A DNA stretch of 64,000 nucleotides. Source: Nodosilinea sp. P-1105 (lineage in GTDB: Bacteria > Cyanobacteriota > Cyanobacteriia > Phormidesmidales > Phormidesmidaceae). This document shows positions 23,664-32,108 of this stretch, piece after piece. The notes below the pieces were generated by a model. It made no database searches, had not been told where the DNA came from, and saw only the letters and a program-made list of their open reading frames with translations. The position numbers were made by a program, and so were the translations under genes. Location: NCBI RefSeq assembly GCF_012911975.1, contig NZ_SMDQ01000012.1, positions 54,817 through 118,816 on the forward strand, in the 5' to 3' direction. Position 1 is the first letter of the stretch, and each line of letters starts with the position of its first letter.

Positions 23664-24053
23664 TCATTTCCATATCCGCTCAATCGGGTAAAAATCAAAC
23701 TTTTCATCTTCACTGACTAATATAAGCGAACGATTCAAAGCCTGAGCAACTAAAAGTCGATCAAACGGATCGCGATGCTCTGGTATTAGCGGCAGACTAA
23801 TATAAGCTTTTGCATCTTCAATCTCTATGGGTAAAATCTTAGCCTTGATAAATTCAAGCCTCACTAACAGATCATCAAAGGAAGACGTCATCTGAAGCTT
23901 GCCAATATTTAGCTTGATAGAAATTTCCCAGAGGCTAGCCATACTGAAGAATAGACCCGTCTTGGCTTTAATAATTTCCCTGGCTCTGTTACTCAACCTA
24001 TTGTCAGACGTAACATACCAAAGCACAACATGGGTATCTAGCAGCACTGCCAT
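23664..24053 (-). CDS. vapC: Type II toxin VapC (PIN-domain ribonuclease)
   Basis: 129 residues with the PIN acidic set: D6 in LLDTHVVLWY, the WEISIK glutamate near 43 and RDPFDRLLVAQA near 95-100, with a fourth acidic residue in VSEDEKF. Mg-dependent ribonuclease toxins of this type cleave tRNA or rRNA. Family length is complete. It follows the DUF2281 antitoxin by 1 nt. The RIWK tail is typical. Confidence 0.92.
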   Translation of the reverse strand: MAVLLDTHVVLWYVTSDNRLSNRAREIIKAKTGLFFSMASLWEISIKLNIGKLQMTSSFDDLLVRLEFIKAKILPIEIEDAKAYISLPLIPEHRDPFDRLLVAQALNRSLILVSEDEKFDFYPIERIWK

Positions 24054-24054
24054 A

Positions 24055-24312
24055 TTACATATAATCCGCTAATTCTTCCAGCGGCTCATCAAAATCGTCA
24101 GCAATAATAATTTGGCCTACCATACTGCCATAGCCATATTGTTTTTCAGCTTCTGCCTCTGTCAGACCTCGAAAAGTGTCTGAGAGATTTTTCAGAGTAT
24201 CTAAGTCAGTTCGAGTATATTTCTCAGAAAGAAACTCAATGTAATGAAGCACCTCATTCTGCAATGACTCAGGCAACGCTTCCAGTTTTTCTAAGATAAA
24301 AGGCTGAATCAT
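24055..24312 (-). CDS. DUF2281 family antitoxin
   Basis: 85 residues. The N-terminal helix ILEKLEALPESLQNEVLHYIEFL is the DUF2281 signature; the acidic C-terminus DDFDEPLEELADYM is the usual toxin-binding tail that partners VapC. It overlaps the 45-codon gene upstream by 4 nt and precedes vapC by 1 nt, so all three are probably co-transcribed. The Shine-Dalgarno GAGGAGG-like stretch lies inside the upstream gene. Confidence 0.9.
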   Translation of the reverse strand: MIQPFILEKLEALPESLQNEVLHYIEFLSEKYTRTDLDTLKNLSDTFRGLTEAEAEKQYGYGSMVGQIIIADDFDEPLEELADYM

Positions 24313-24446
24313 TGGTAAACCTCCTCAGCTAGTGAGTTTTTTATGATGATGACCTCGACCCGACTATTCTCAACCAATTCTAGAGGCTGATTGAGCGTGA
24401 GTTGCCCCCGCTCATCAATGGTGCCCATAACCTTGACGGCTTCCAT
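24309..24446 (-). CDS. Small AbrB-like protein, first gene of the DUF2281/VapC operon
   Basis: 45 residues from ATG 24446 to the TGA overlapping the DUF2281 start. MEAVKVMGTIDERGQLTLNQPL reads like the beta-hairpin start of AbrB/MazE-type or related short proteins found upstream of DUF2281 antitoxins, and SRVEVIII completes a strand. Translational coupling (ATGA) supports it as a real gene. Its role may be DNA binding or antitoxin assistance, by inference only. Confidence 0.65.
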   Translation of the reverse strand: MEAVKVMGTIDERGQLTLNQPLELVENSRVEVIIIKNSLAEEVYQ

Positions 24447-24474
24447 GGTCGTAACCCGCTATACCTGCAGACAT

Positions 24475-24590
24475 TATGGCACTGTTGCTTCAGAGGGGCG
24501 TCTTTCGGTTGCAACAGTGGGGTAAGAGGGCAAAGATTGATGTCGCCACCGAGCCAAAGCTACCGTTGCGTCTTTGTGGTGCGATCTCCC
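24475..24590 (+). repeat. Diverged repeat, copy 2
   Basis: Partner of 22324-22440 (see that entry). It starts 29 bp upstream of the DUF2281 operon's first gene and ends near a HIP1 site at 24597. No complete gene is visible. Confidence 0.5.
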
Positions 24591-24649
24591 GTGGGTGCGA
24601 TCGCTCGCAAACTTTGAGATAATTACTATATCTCCGGTAAATCCTGGTC

Positions 24650-24952
24650 ATGGCTAGTCCCCCAAGCTGTAACGATGTTTTGACCTTGGTCAAAGCCCAC
24701 CAAGCCACCCTTGAAACCATGGGGGTCAAATCCCTTGACCTATTTGGCTCTGTCGCCCGCAACCAGGCTAACCCCGCCAGCGACATTGACTTTCTCATAG
24801 AGTTCTCCCAGCCCGTCGGCCTCTTCCAGTTGCTCGACGTTCAATATTTTCTAGAAGACTTGTTAGAGCGCTCTATTGACCTGGGCACTACGGATTCCCT
24901 CAAAGAGCACCTAAGAGAGCCTGTGCTGGAGGATGCTATTCGTGTCTTCTAG
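24650..24952 (+). CDS. mntA: MntA-type nucleotidyltransferase antitoxin
   Basis: 100 residues with the minimal nucleotidyltransferase signature: LFGSVAR at residues 31-37 and DIDFLIEF near 45-50, which is the GSx10DxD metal site. In characterised HepT/MntA pairs this enzyme AMPylates a tyrosine of the HEPN toxin and silences it. The residues required for catalysis are present. The stop overlaps the hepT start by 20 nt. Confidence 0.93.
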   Translation: MASPPSCNDVLTLVKAHQATLETMGVKSLDLFGSVARNQANPASDIDFLIEFSQPVGLFQLLDVQYFLEDLLERSIDLGTTDSLKEHLREPVLEDAIRVF

Positions 24953-25283
24953 AGGTTGGCAGCTACGTGTGCAAGATATTTTAAGTGCCATTGACTTGAT
25001 TCAACAGCGCTTAGATAGCCTTGATTTTGAAACCTTTTCTAGCAACACCATCCTTGCAGAGTCCATCGTCTACCAATTCATTGTCATTGGAGAAGCCTCA
25101 GCCAATATTCCTGACAACATCAAAGCCCTGGCTCCAGATCTACCGTGGCGACAAATGAGCGACATGCGAAATATGATGGCTCATGAGTATTTTCGGGTGA
25201 ACCTGGCGATCGTATGGGAAACTGCTCAGAATAATCTGCCAGCCCTTGTTGAACCCCTAAAAAAACTGTTGGTAGTCTCTTAA
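24933..25283 (+). CDS. hepT: HepT-type HEPN ribonuclease toxin
   Basis: 116 residues of the DUF86/HEPN family. The Rx4HxY motif is intact: RNMMAHEYF near residue 82, where the arginine and histidine form the RNase site and the tyrosine is the AMPylation target of MntA. The start could be ATG 24933 or a GTG nine bases later; either overlaps mntA. The operon order antitoxin-toxin is normal for the pair. Confidence 0.93.
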   Translation: MLFVSSRGWQLRVQDILSAIDLIQQRLDSLDFETFSSNTILAESIVYQFIVIGEASANIPDNIKALAPDLPWRQMSDMRNMMAHEYFRVNLAIVWETAQNNLPALVEPLKKLLVVS

Positions 25284-25288
25284 AAGCA

Positions 25289-25924
25289 ATGAACCCCCAA
25301 CTGGCAAACTCCTTGGCAGAAGCCGTCTCGGCCCTATCCTTGGAAGATTCTCAGGCATTTCAGGCGGCCCTCCTAAGTCACATCGTCAAAAAAACGCCGG
25401 GTGTAGCCGGTGGTCACGCCTGCATCCGCAACACCCGCATTGCTGTGTGGACGTTAGTTTCTCTATCTCAGCAAGGCATGGGTGAAGGATAACTAATCCA
25501 TAACTTCCCCGGCTTAACCCCCTTTGATCTGCTAGCAGCCCAAGTTTATTACCAAGCCCACCCAGACGAAATTAATACCCTCATCACCTCCCACCACAGT
25601 GGCTACTGTGTACACATAAGTCCCAGAACCTTTGCCGCTAGTGCTTTTCCCACCCTGCGGGAAGCGCAAGCTCTACATCCCCCAACCCCTGCTACGCGCG
25701 TCCTACGGCCTACTCCCAGGACGGGGAGCCCGAAAGACTTGTCTGGCCTCCTCCCCTCTTCGAGAAGCAAGCTACGCCCACTTTTGGGAGAGGGGGACTG
25801 TTGGCGTAGCCTGTCCAGAGGGCTTGGGGGTGAGGGCCGAGATGTGTATACACGGTAGCACCACAGTGGGGAGGGCACGGAGCTCAGCGTAAACCAGGAC
25901 ATTGTTCTGCTATGGCTTATGTGA
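25289..25924 (+). pseudogene. DUF433 antitoxin-type gene, broken by a stop codon and a MITE-like insertion
   Basis: The first 67 codons encode a DUF433-type protein (TPGVAGGHACIRNTRIAVWTLVSL) that stops at TAA 25490-25492 in the GMGE-x-E segment, where relatives carry glutamate. The frame continues perfectly afterwards (LIHNFPGLTPFDLLAAQVYY, HPDEINTLI), so this is a nonsense mutation, not a frameshift. It is then interrupted at 25603 by a 256-bp element flanked by an 11-bp duplication. Removing 267 bp (89 codons) restores the frame to TGA 25922-25924 and would give 122 residues. No toxin gene (often DUF5615) remains downstream. Confidence 0.82.
25603..25858. mobile_element. 256-bp MITE-like insertion with 11-bp target duplication
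   Basis: Imperfect terminal inverted repeats, CTACTGTGTACACAT (25603-25617) and ATGTGTATACACGGTAG (25842-25858), bound a segment with no transposase. CACCACAGTGG is duplicated exactly on both sides (25592-25602 and 25859-25869). Internal sequence contains several short hairpins. Insertion into the DUF433 gene is clear because excising the element plus one repeat restores that frame. Confidence 0.75.
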
Positions 25925-26029
25925 CATACCGTTAAGCTTCTTTGCGTAGTCTGGGAGGTGCACACCGCCTATGTTAGTTTCAATACCGTTGCATATTTAT
26001 CGATGTTTAACACTAGAGAGGCAGTTACC

Positions 26030-26233
26030 GTGGCACCGTCAGAGCATACCACCGCATCCCTGACCGCGACCCGCGACGACTTTTCCGACTACGTCGCCCA
26101 TTTGCAACTGCACATGGCCCTCCAGGCTCGTAATCTGGTTCCCTCCCTGAACCTAAAGGGAGATAGCCGTCAAAGCCTGTTGCACCAGACCCAGGCTGAT
26201 GCCGAAAAGCTAGCTTCCCGCCAGGGGCTTTAG
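26030..26233 (+). CDS. Small conserved hypothetical protein
   Basis: 67 residues from GTG 26030, which has GAGAGG 8 nt upstream; the frame is open to ATG 25958. TRDDFSDYVAHLQLHMALQARNLVPSLNLKGDSRQSLL suggests two amphipathic helices. No known domain. A perfect 11-bp hairpin follows, marking the end of a transcription unit at the right border of the toxin-antitoxin island. Confidence 0.55.
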   Translation: MAPSEHTTASLTATRDDFSDYVAHLQLHMALQARNLVPSLNLKGDSRQSLLHQTQADAEKLASRQGL

Positions 26234-26241
26234 GTCATGAA

Positions 26242-26281
26242 GCACCGCTGATTTAGAACTTCGGTTTGGCATCAGCGGTGC
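26242..26281. terminator. Hairpin after the 26030 gene
   Basis: GCACCGCTGAT (26242-26252) pairs perfectly with ATCAGCGGTGC (26271-26281) across 18 nt. It starts 8 nt after the stop codon. No strong T-run follows, so termination efficiency is uncertain. The DNA on to 26543 contains TCCGGAC half-palindromes and a 14-bp tandem repeat (GTTGGCCAGAAAAG) near 26478. Confidence 0.5.
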
Positions 26282-26543
26282 ATTCCCAATAGTCCGGACA
26301 CTTTTCCGGACAAGCGCTGAAACCCGTGGTTTCTCGTTGGCTAGACTACGGCAGGAGAGGACTAAAACCCTTATTCTACCGTTGGCTTTCAAAAACTGTC
26401 CGGAGTGTTGATTCCAGTAACCCCGGTAAAATACTTTCGATTTCCCTTAATACGCTGGGGCGTAGAACGTTATAGCTGTTGGCCAGAAAAGTGTTGGCCA
26501 GAAAAGCGAATAGTACAAAAACTCTAGTTGCCCTAGTCTTTAG

Positions 26544-27104
26544 TTAGGCTAGCAATCGCCCATACCCACCTAAAAACATCAGCCACACCGTCACCACCAG
26601 CCAGTGCATGGCCACCGGTATCCACCCCGAGCCCGATCGCCAATAGGTGATCGTACAGAATAGTCCCAACAGACCGGCTGCTAGTAAAAACATCGGATGG
26701 GTAAACGTGGTGAATGCGATCGGGTAGAAGGTCATGGCATTGAGCGGGTGCATCAGCACAAACAGGCCCAGCATCGGTAATCCTACGGCCCAACGCTTGC
26801 GCGTATCCACAATTTCTGTGCGGTGGGGCAGCAGCAGAACTCGCCAAAAGACCTCTTCAGCGATCGCCGGAATAACCAGCAGCCGCGCCGCCAGGGTTAA
26901 ATAGCCCGCCCCAGAGACATCCGCGAGGGTAGGGGTTAACAGTTGAGTGGCTAATCCCAACGGGATGATAATCACCGCAAAGACAACAGTCAGCTGCGCC
27001 GCCAACCACCAGTCGGGCCAAGTTGGCCAGGTGATAACGGCCTTGACCAGTCGGTGCTTCACCAGCCTGAAGGTAATATAGGCCCGGAGTCGCAGGTTAT
27101 CCAC
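26544..27104 (-). CDS. CPBP family intramembrane metalloprotease
   Basis: 186 residues with about five membrane segments. The CPBP (CAAX protease / Abi) motifs are present: IAEEVFWR near 92-99 (EExxxR), FVLMHPLNAM near 125 and MHWLVVTVWL near 167. These enzymes cleave near membranes; in bacteria they act in bacteriocin immunity, signalling or prenyl-protein processing. The specific substrate is unknown. It diverges from xseA. Confidence 0.9.
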   Translation of the reverse strand: MDNLRLRAYITFRLVKHRLVKAVITWPTWPDWWLAAQLTVVFAVIIIPLGLATQLLTPTLADVSGAGYLTLAARLLVIPAIAEEVFWRVLLLPHRTEIVDTRKRWAVGLPMLGLFVLMHPLNAMTFYPIAFTTFTHPMFLLAAGLLGLFCTITYWRSGSGWIPVAMHWLVVTVWLMFLGGYGRLLA

Positions 27105-27163
27105 AGGTCAACATGGGGTGACATCCCTTCCCATGGTAAACAGGTCTATGAGGAATGACCGCC

Positions 27164-28393
27164 ATGAAATACGATACTGAGTTAGCTACCAGTCCTACTG
27201 CCGTTAGCGTGGCTGGTCTGGTGGGTTACATCAAAGCGGTTTTAGAAGAAGACCCCACCCTGCGCCAGGTCTGGGTGGTGGGGGAAGTCTCCAGTGCCAA
27301 CAACCACCCTAAGGGTCTGTTTTTTACCCTGACGGACCTAGACGACAAAACGGCGTTGAGCTGTGTGGCCTGGCGCAGCCAATTTACTCGATTGACGACC
27401 ATCCCTGCCGTGGGCGATCAGGTGATTGCGCTGGGCACGGTGAAGATCTATCCCCAGCGCAGCAGCTACCAACTGACGGTGTGGCAGGTGTTGCCCGGTG
27501 GCGATGGACTGAAGGCATTGCGTTACCGGCAATTAAAACAGCGGTTAGCGGCAGAAGGGTTATTTGACCCCGAGTTTAAGCGCCCTCTGCCTGCCCTACC
27601 CAAAACCATTGCGGTGGTATCGTCGGCCCAGGCGGCGGCCTGGGGAGATATCCAGCGATCGCTGCGGCAGCATCATCCCGGGCTACATATCGTCTTTTCC
27701 CCAGCGACCGTCCAGGGGGACAGTGCACCAGCGTCGATTGTGGCGGCGATCGAGCGGGTGGTGGCCGATGGCCGAGCCGAGGTGCTGATTTTGGCGCGGG
27801 GGGGTGGGGCCACGGAAGATTTGGAATGTTTTGATGACGAGCGGGTGGTGCGGGCAGTGGCAAATTGTCCGATCCCCGTGGTGACCGGCATTGGCCACCA
27901 GCGGGATGAGTCCTTAGCGGATCTGGCGGCCGACTGGTGTGCCCATACCCCCACGGCGGCGGCGATCGCAGTAGTCCCGGCCCTGGCTGACTTGATCGAA
28001 GCCCATCGCCAGCGGGCGGCCCTGGTGCAGTCCCTGGTGGCAGAACACTTAAATGCCGCCCAGGACAATACCCGCTACCTGGCCCAGCGATTAGTCAGAA
28101 CTCGCCTGGATCAACAGGTGGAGCAGCAGTTAACCCACCTGCACCAGCTGAAACGTCGCCTGCGCCAGGGCGTACAGGTGGAATTACGGCAAGCCCGCGA
28201 TCGCACCCAAGCATTGAGCCAGCATCTATCCACCCTCGACCCCGACACAGTGGTACGTCGGGGCTATGCCCTGGTGCGCGACGGGGCCGATCAACTGGTG
28301 ACGGATGCCCGTCAGGTGACCCCCGGACAGCAGTTGCAAGTGCAGCTGGCCAGGGGGGAGTTGAGGGTGGAGGTGGTGGAGGTGGGGGAGTGA
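27164..28393 (+). CDS. xseA: Exodeoxyribonuclease VII large subunit
   Basis: About 409 residues. An OB-fold (SVAGLVGYIKAVLEEDPTLRQVWVVGEVSS) is followed by the catalytic core (AVVSSAQAAAWGDIQRSL, ILARGGGATEDLECFDDERVVRAV, VVTGIGHQRDESLADLAAD, AHTPTAAA) and a coiled-coil. With XseB it degrades single-stranded DNA in repair. GAGGA sits 10 nt before ATG 27164 but only 1 nt before an ATG at 27155, so the later start is favoured. The small-subunit gene lies 475 bp downstream beyond repeats. Confidence 0.96.
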   Translation: MKYDTELATSPTAVSVAGLVGYIKAVLEEDPTLRQVWVVGEVSSANNHPKGLFFTLTDLDDKTALSCVAWRSQFTRLTTIPAVGDQVIALGTVKIYPQRSSYQLTVWQVLPGGDGLKALRYRQLKQRLAAEGLFDPEFKRPLPALPKTIAVVSSAQAAAWGDIQRSLRQHHPGLHIVFSPATVQGDSAPASIVAAIERVVADGRAEVLILARGGGATEDLECFDDERVVRAVANCPIPVVTGIGHQRDESLADLAADWCAHTPTAAAIAVVPALADLIEAHRQRAALVQSLVAEHLNAAQDNTRYLAQRLVRTRLDQQVEQQLTHLHQLKRRLRQGVQVELRQARDRTQALSQHLSTLDPDTVVRRGYALVRDGADQLVTDARQVTPGQQLQVQLARGELRVEVVEVGE

Positions 28394-28868
28394 TGGGGTG
28401 TAGACGCGGAGCGGCTTCCCGTAGGGTAGGGAAGGTGGGGAGGTGGGGAAGGTAGGGAGGTGAAGAGGTGAGAGGGATGGGGGCCGGGAGTTTTGGATTT
28501 TGGATTTTGGATTTTGGATTGAAATCGTAAGGTGCATTAGCGGTCGGGGTCTGGGCTTTGGTGGTTAACCTGGGGCCGCAATGCACCGCTTTTGAGAGGG
28601 AATAAATGAAGGAATGGCGTAGGGGCGGACCCATGTGTCCGCCCTGGGGGGGATTGGTAACGCAGGAAGACAGATGAATGGGGTGATGGATGGGGGCGTC
28701 CGCCCTGACGAGGAATCACGACGAGAGGTGATGGGTGGTGGACGCGTTTCGCAAGCGACATGGAACGCGAAGCGTGTGCAGCGCACGTAAGCGGCGTCCT
28801 ACAGGGTAGGGTAGGAAGAGGTTTAAAATTTTGAATTTTGAATTTTGCACTTCGCATCCCGCCCTCCC
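28394..28868. other. Repeat-filled gap between xseA and xseB
   Basis: It contains GGTGGGGAGG-type tracts (28367-28475), a TTTTGGA tandem tract (28491-28520) joined to a REP-like element (28531-28588), and a GGACG/CGTCC-rich segment to 28800. No gene is seen. xseA and xseB are usually adjacent, so the gap looks like accumulated repeats inside an old operon. Confidence 0.6.
28491..28588 (+). repeat. REP-like dispersed element, copy 1
   Basis: A run of TTTTGGA units is followed by a hairpin-forming core: GGTGCATTAGCGG at 28531 pairs with CCGCAATGCACC ending at 28587. A near-identical inverted copy is at 39214-39324, sharing GGTTAACC and the ATTTTGGATTGAAATCGTA junction. Confidence 0.7.
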
Positions 28869-29087
28869 ATGCCAAAGAAATCAACCCCAGCAAAGCCCAA
28901 CCCCTGGAGCTACGAAGAGACCGTCGCCACCGTGGAGGCGATCATTGCCGACCTCGAATCGGGTAACTTGCCCCTGGCAGAGGTGCTCACCCAGTTCGAG
29001 CAGGCAGTGCAGGCCCTGAAGCAATGCGAGGGCTATCTGCAAGAGAAGCAGCAACAGGTGGATTTGCTGATTGAAACGCTAGGATAA
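28869..29087 (+). CDS. xseB: Exodeoxyribonuclease VII small subunit
   Basis: 72 residues from ATG 28869 (MPKKSTPAKPNPWSYEE); an upstream ATG at 28845 lies in the repeat border. The XseB pattern YEETVATVEAIIADLESGNLPLAEVLTQFEQA is unmistakable, with a helical coiled-coil C-terminus that binds XseA. The TAA stop overlaps the ATG of the glycosyltransferase by 1 nt, so the two are translationally linked. Confidence 0.93.
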   Translation: MPKKSTPAKPNPWSYEETVATVEAIIADLESGNLPLAEVLTQFEQAVQALKQCEGYLQEKQQQVDLLIETLG

Positions 29088-30049
29088 TGAAGCCGTTTGG
29101 AGGCTCACCCGTGTTTTTCAGCGTTGTTATTCCCACCTATAACCGCAAGCCGATTCTGGAAAAGTGCCTGCAGGCCTTAGAGCACCAGGTGTTTGATAGC
29201 AGCCTGATTGATGGCTACGAAGTCGTGGTGGTCGATGACGGGTCCACCGATGGCACGGTGGATTGGCTGCGGCAGCAGGAGGCGGAGTTTCCCCATGGGC
29301 GTCTGTTTGAGCAAGACCACAAAGGGCCGGCAGCGGCGCGTAATTTTGGCGTAGAGGTGGCCCAGGGGGATACGATTATCTTCATTGACAGCGACCTGGT
29401 GGTGCTGGGAGGGTTTTTGCAGGCCCATGCCACAGCGTTGCAGGGGGCCTACCAAAAGCAGGGACACGATCGCGTTTTCACCTATGGTCGGGTGGTCAAC
29501 ACCAGCAACTTCGAGAACCCCACCGCTGAGCCCTTTAAAATCACCGACTATTCCCAGGCCTTTTTTGCCACGGGTAATGTGGCGATCGCCAAGCACTGGC
29601 TACAGGCAGCAGGGCTATTTGATACCCAGTTCACTCTCTACGGCTGGGAGGATCTGGAACTGGGGGTGCGGCTAAAAAACCTGGGATTATCGCTGGTCAA
29701 GGTACCTGAAGCCGTAGGCTATCACTGGCATCCGCCGTTTTCCCTCGATGATGTACCTAGCCTGATTGACAAAGAGATTCAGCGGGGGCGCATGGGGGTG
29801 TTGTTTTACCAGAAGCACCCCACCCCGGAAGTGAAGATGATGATTCAGATGACCTGGCTACACCGGATTTTGTGGGGAGGGCTGTCCCTGGGGGGCCGCC
29901 TGAATGAAAACACGATGGCCCCCCTACTGCGGTGGCTGATCGATCAGGGCAAGCCCCAACTGGCCCTAGAACTAGCGCGGGTGTTTCTCAACTGGTATAA
30001 CGTCCAGGGGGTGTATGCCGCTTACCAGGAGATGCAGCACCAAAGCTAG
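29087..30049 (+). CDS. Family 2 glycosyltransferase
   Basis: 320 residues of the GT-A fold. FSVVIPTYNRKPILEKCLQAL opens the nucleotide-binding domain; VVVDDGSTDGT and FIDSDLVV (DxD) bind the sugar nucleotide and metal; YGWEDLELGVRLKNLG is the acceptor-side ED motif near 185-200. No membrane anchor is seen. The acceptor is unknown; exopolysaccharide or glycolipid synthesis is typical. It overlaps xseB by 1 nt. Confidence 0.92.
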   Translation: MKPFGGSPVFFSVVIPTYNRKPILEKCLQALEHQVFDSSLIDGYEVVVVDDGSTDGTVDWLRQQEAEFPHGRLFEQDHKGPAAARNFGVEVAQGDTIIFIDSDLVVLGGFLQAHATALQGAYQKQGHDRVFTYGRVVNTSNFENPTAEPFKITDYSQAFFATGNVAIAKHWLQAAGLFDTQFTLYGWEDLELGVRLKNLGLSLVKVPEAVGYHWHPPFSLDDVPSLIDKEIQRGRMGVLFYQKHPTPEVKMMIQMTWLHRILWGGLSLGGRLNENTMAPLLRWLIDQGKPQLALELARVFLNWYNVQGVYAAYQEMQHQS

Positions 30050-30177
30050 GGTATCTTGGCTGCCGATGGCGATGGCAATATTTCTTTTGCCGCTTTTCAG
30101 GTGCAGTAGGTTCTCAGCTCAGCCACTATCCTAGATAATGGGAAGGTTTTGAACTTCTAGCTCGTCCAACTATTATT

Positions 30178-31971
30178 ATGCGCACCCACTACTGCGGCAC
30201 CCTTCAGGCCAGTCACCTTGGCGAAACCGTTACCTTATTTGGCTGGGTCGATCGCCGCCGCGACCATGGGGGCGTGATTTTTATTGACCTACGCGATCGC
30301 ACCGGGGTAGTGCAAATCGTCAGCGACCCCGAACGCACCCCCGTCTCCTATCCCCAGGCGGACCCACTCCGGAACGAGTACGTAGTCAAGGTGCAGGGGC
30401 GGGTCAGCCAGCGCCCAGAGGCGTCCCTTAATCCCAAACTGCCCACGGGGGAAGTGGAAATTTACGCCGACACCATCGAGCTATTGAATGCGGTGCGTAA
30501 ACCTTTGCCGTTCCAGGTATCCACCGCCGATGTCGAACCTGTGCGGGAGGACCTGCGCCTGCGTTACCGCTACCTGGACCTGCGGCGAGAGCGGATGGCC
30601 CACAACATGCAGATTCGCCACGGGGTGATCAAGGCCATGCGTCGGTTCCTGGAAGATGACGAAGGTTTTGTGGAAGTGGAAACCCCGGTGCTGACCCGCT
30701 CTACCCCCGAGGGGGCGCGGGACTACCTGGTGCCCTCCCGGGTCAACCCAGGGGAATTTTATGCCCTGCCCCAGTCGCCTCAGTTGTTCAAGCAACTGCT
30801 GATGGTATCCGGGCTGGATCGCTACTACCAGATTGCCCGCTGCTTTCGGGACGAAGACCTGCGGGCCGATCGCCAGCCGGAGTTCACCCAACTGGACATG
30901 GAAATGAGCTTTATGGACCAGGATGAAATCCTGGCCCTGAACGAGGCACTGGTGGCCCATATTTTTCAGACTGTGCAGGGGCGCGATATTCCCCAGCCCT
31001 TTCCCCGGCTCACCTACGCCGAGGCCATGGATCGCTACGGCACCGACAAGCCCGACACCCGCTATGGCCTAGAACTGGTGGATGTGTCTGATTTGGTGCA
31101 AGACTGCGGTTTTAAGGTTTTTTCTGGGGCGGTGGCCGCCGGGGGAATTGTCAAGGTGCTACCGATCCCGGGGGGGAATGAGCAAATTTCTAACGTGCGG
31201 ATCAAGCCCGGCGGTGACCTGTTCAAAATTGCCGCCGCCGCTGGGGCTAAAGGACTCGCTTACATCCGGGTGCGGGCCGAGGGGGCGATCGACACCATTG
31301 GGGCGATTAAAGATAACCTGGCCCCCGACCAAATGCAGGAACTGCTCAGTCGCACTGGGGCCACCGAGGGTACCCTGCTGCTGTTTGGGGCTGGCCCTAC
31401 CGACATCGTCAACGCCACCCTGGATCGGGTGCGTCAGGCGATCGCCAAGGAGATGGACCTGATTCCCGCTGACCAGCTGAATTTGCTCTGGGTTACTGAC
31501 TTTCCCATGTTTGAGTGGAACGAAGACGAGCAGCGCCTGGAGGCCCTGCACCACCCGTTTACGGCTCCCCACCCCGATGACATGGACGACCTCGGCACAG
31601 CCCGGGCTGTGGCCTACGACCTGGTCCTGAACGGCTACGAAATTGGCGGCGGTAGCCTACGGATTTACCAGCCAGAGGTGCAGCAACGGGTCTTTGACAC
31701 CATCGGCCTGTCTACGGCGGAAGCCCAGGATAAGTTTGGCTTTTTGTTGGAAGCCTTTGAGTATGGCACCCCGCCCCACGGCGGCATCGCCTATGGCCTG
31801 GATCGCCTGGTGATGTTGATGGCCGGAGAAGAGTCGATCCGCGATGCGATCGCCTTCCCCAAAACCCAGCAAGCTCGCTGCTTACTCACCCAGGCCCCCT
31901 CCTCTGTGGACGAGGCCCAACTGAAGGAGCTATCCGTGGCCTCCACTTACGACCCGGAAGCGGACGAGTAG
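30178..31971 (+). CDS. aspS: Aspartate--tRNA ligase
   Basis: 597 residues, the bacterial AspRS length. The N-terminal OB-fold begins [32 protein letters not shown]; class II motif 2 is [23 protein letters not shown]; the bacterial GAD insertion domain lies at about 290-410; motif 3 is [13 protein letters not shown]. Cyanobacterial AspRS enzymes are often non-discriminating and also charge tRNA-Asn for GatCAB; sequence alone cannot tell here. Confidence 0.98.
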   Translation: MRTHYCGTLQASHLGETVTLFGWVDRRRDHGGVIFIDLRDRTGVVQIVSDPERTPVSYPQADPLRNEYVVKVQGRVSQRPEASLNPKLPTGEVEIYADTIELLNAVRKPLPFQVSTADVEPVREDLRLRYRYLDLRRERMAHNMQIRHGVIKAMRRFLEDDEGFVEVETPVLTRSTPEGARDYLVPSRVNPGEFYALPQSPQLFKQLLMVSGLDRYYQIARCFRDEDLRADRQPEFTQLDMEMSFMDQDEILALNEALVAHIFQTVQGRDIPQPFPRLTYAEAMDRYGTDKPDTRYGLELVDVSDLVQDCGFKVFSGAVAAGGIVKVLPIPGGNEQISNVRIKPGGDLFKIAAAAGAKGLAYIRVRAEGAIDTIGAIKDNLAPDQMQELLSRTGATEGTLLLFGAGPTDIVNATLDRVRQAIAKEMDLIPADQLNLLWVTDFPMFEWNEDEQRLEALHHPFTAPHPDDMDDLGTARAVAYDLVLNGYEIGGGSLRIYQPEVQQRVFDTIGLSTAEAQDKFGFLLEAFEYGTPPHGGIAYGLDRLVMLMAGEESIRDAIAFPKTQQARCLLTQAPSSVDEAQLKELSVASTYDPEADE

Positions 31972-31975
31972 GGAA

Positions 31976-32100
31976 AGGTAGAAGGTAGAAGGTAGAAGGC
32001 AAAAGGCAGAAGGCAAAAGCATGCCCTGAGCTTGTCGTTGGCGAAGCCTCCCCGGAGGGGAAAGGGGCAAAGGGCAGAAGGTAAAAGGCAGAGGGCAAGG
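31976..32100. repeat. GAAGGTAGAAGGCAGAAGG low-complexity tract
   Basis: Imperfect 7-8 bp purine-rich units (AGAAGGT, AAAAGGC) fill the gap between aspS and the DUF4058 gene. Similar tracts are at 11634-11670 and 35855-35885. No gene is seen. Confidence 0.6.
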
Positions 32101-32108
32101 GGGTTGCC

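Noticed and set aside
25603..25965. 120-codon minus-strand frame in the DUF433 region
   Set aside because: It lies almost entirely inside the 256-bp MITE-like element, with Ser/Arg-rich low-complexity translation.
28095..28893. Minus-strand frames across the xseA-xseB gap
   Set aside because: Translations are Pro/Ser-rich products of the G-rich tracts and of the REP-like element.
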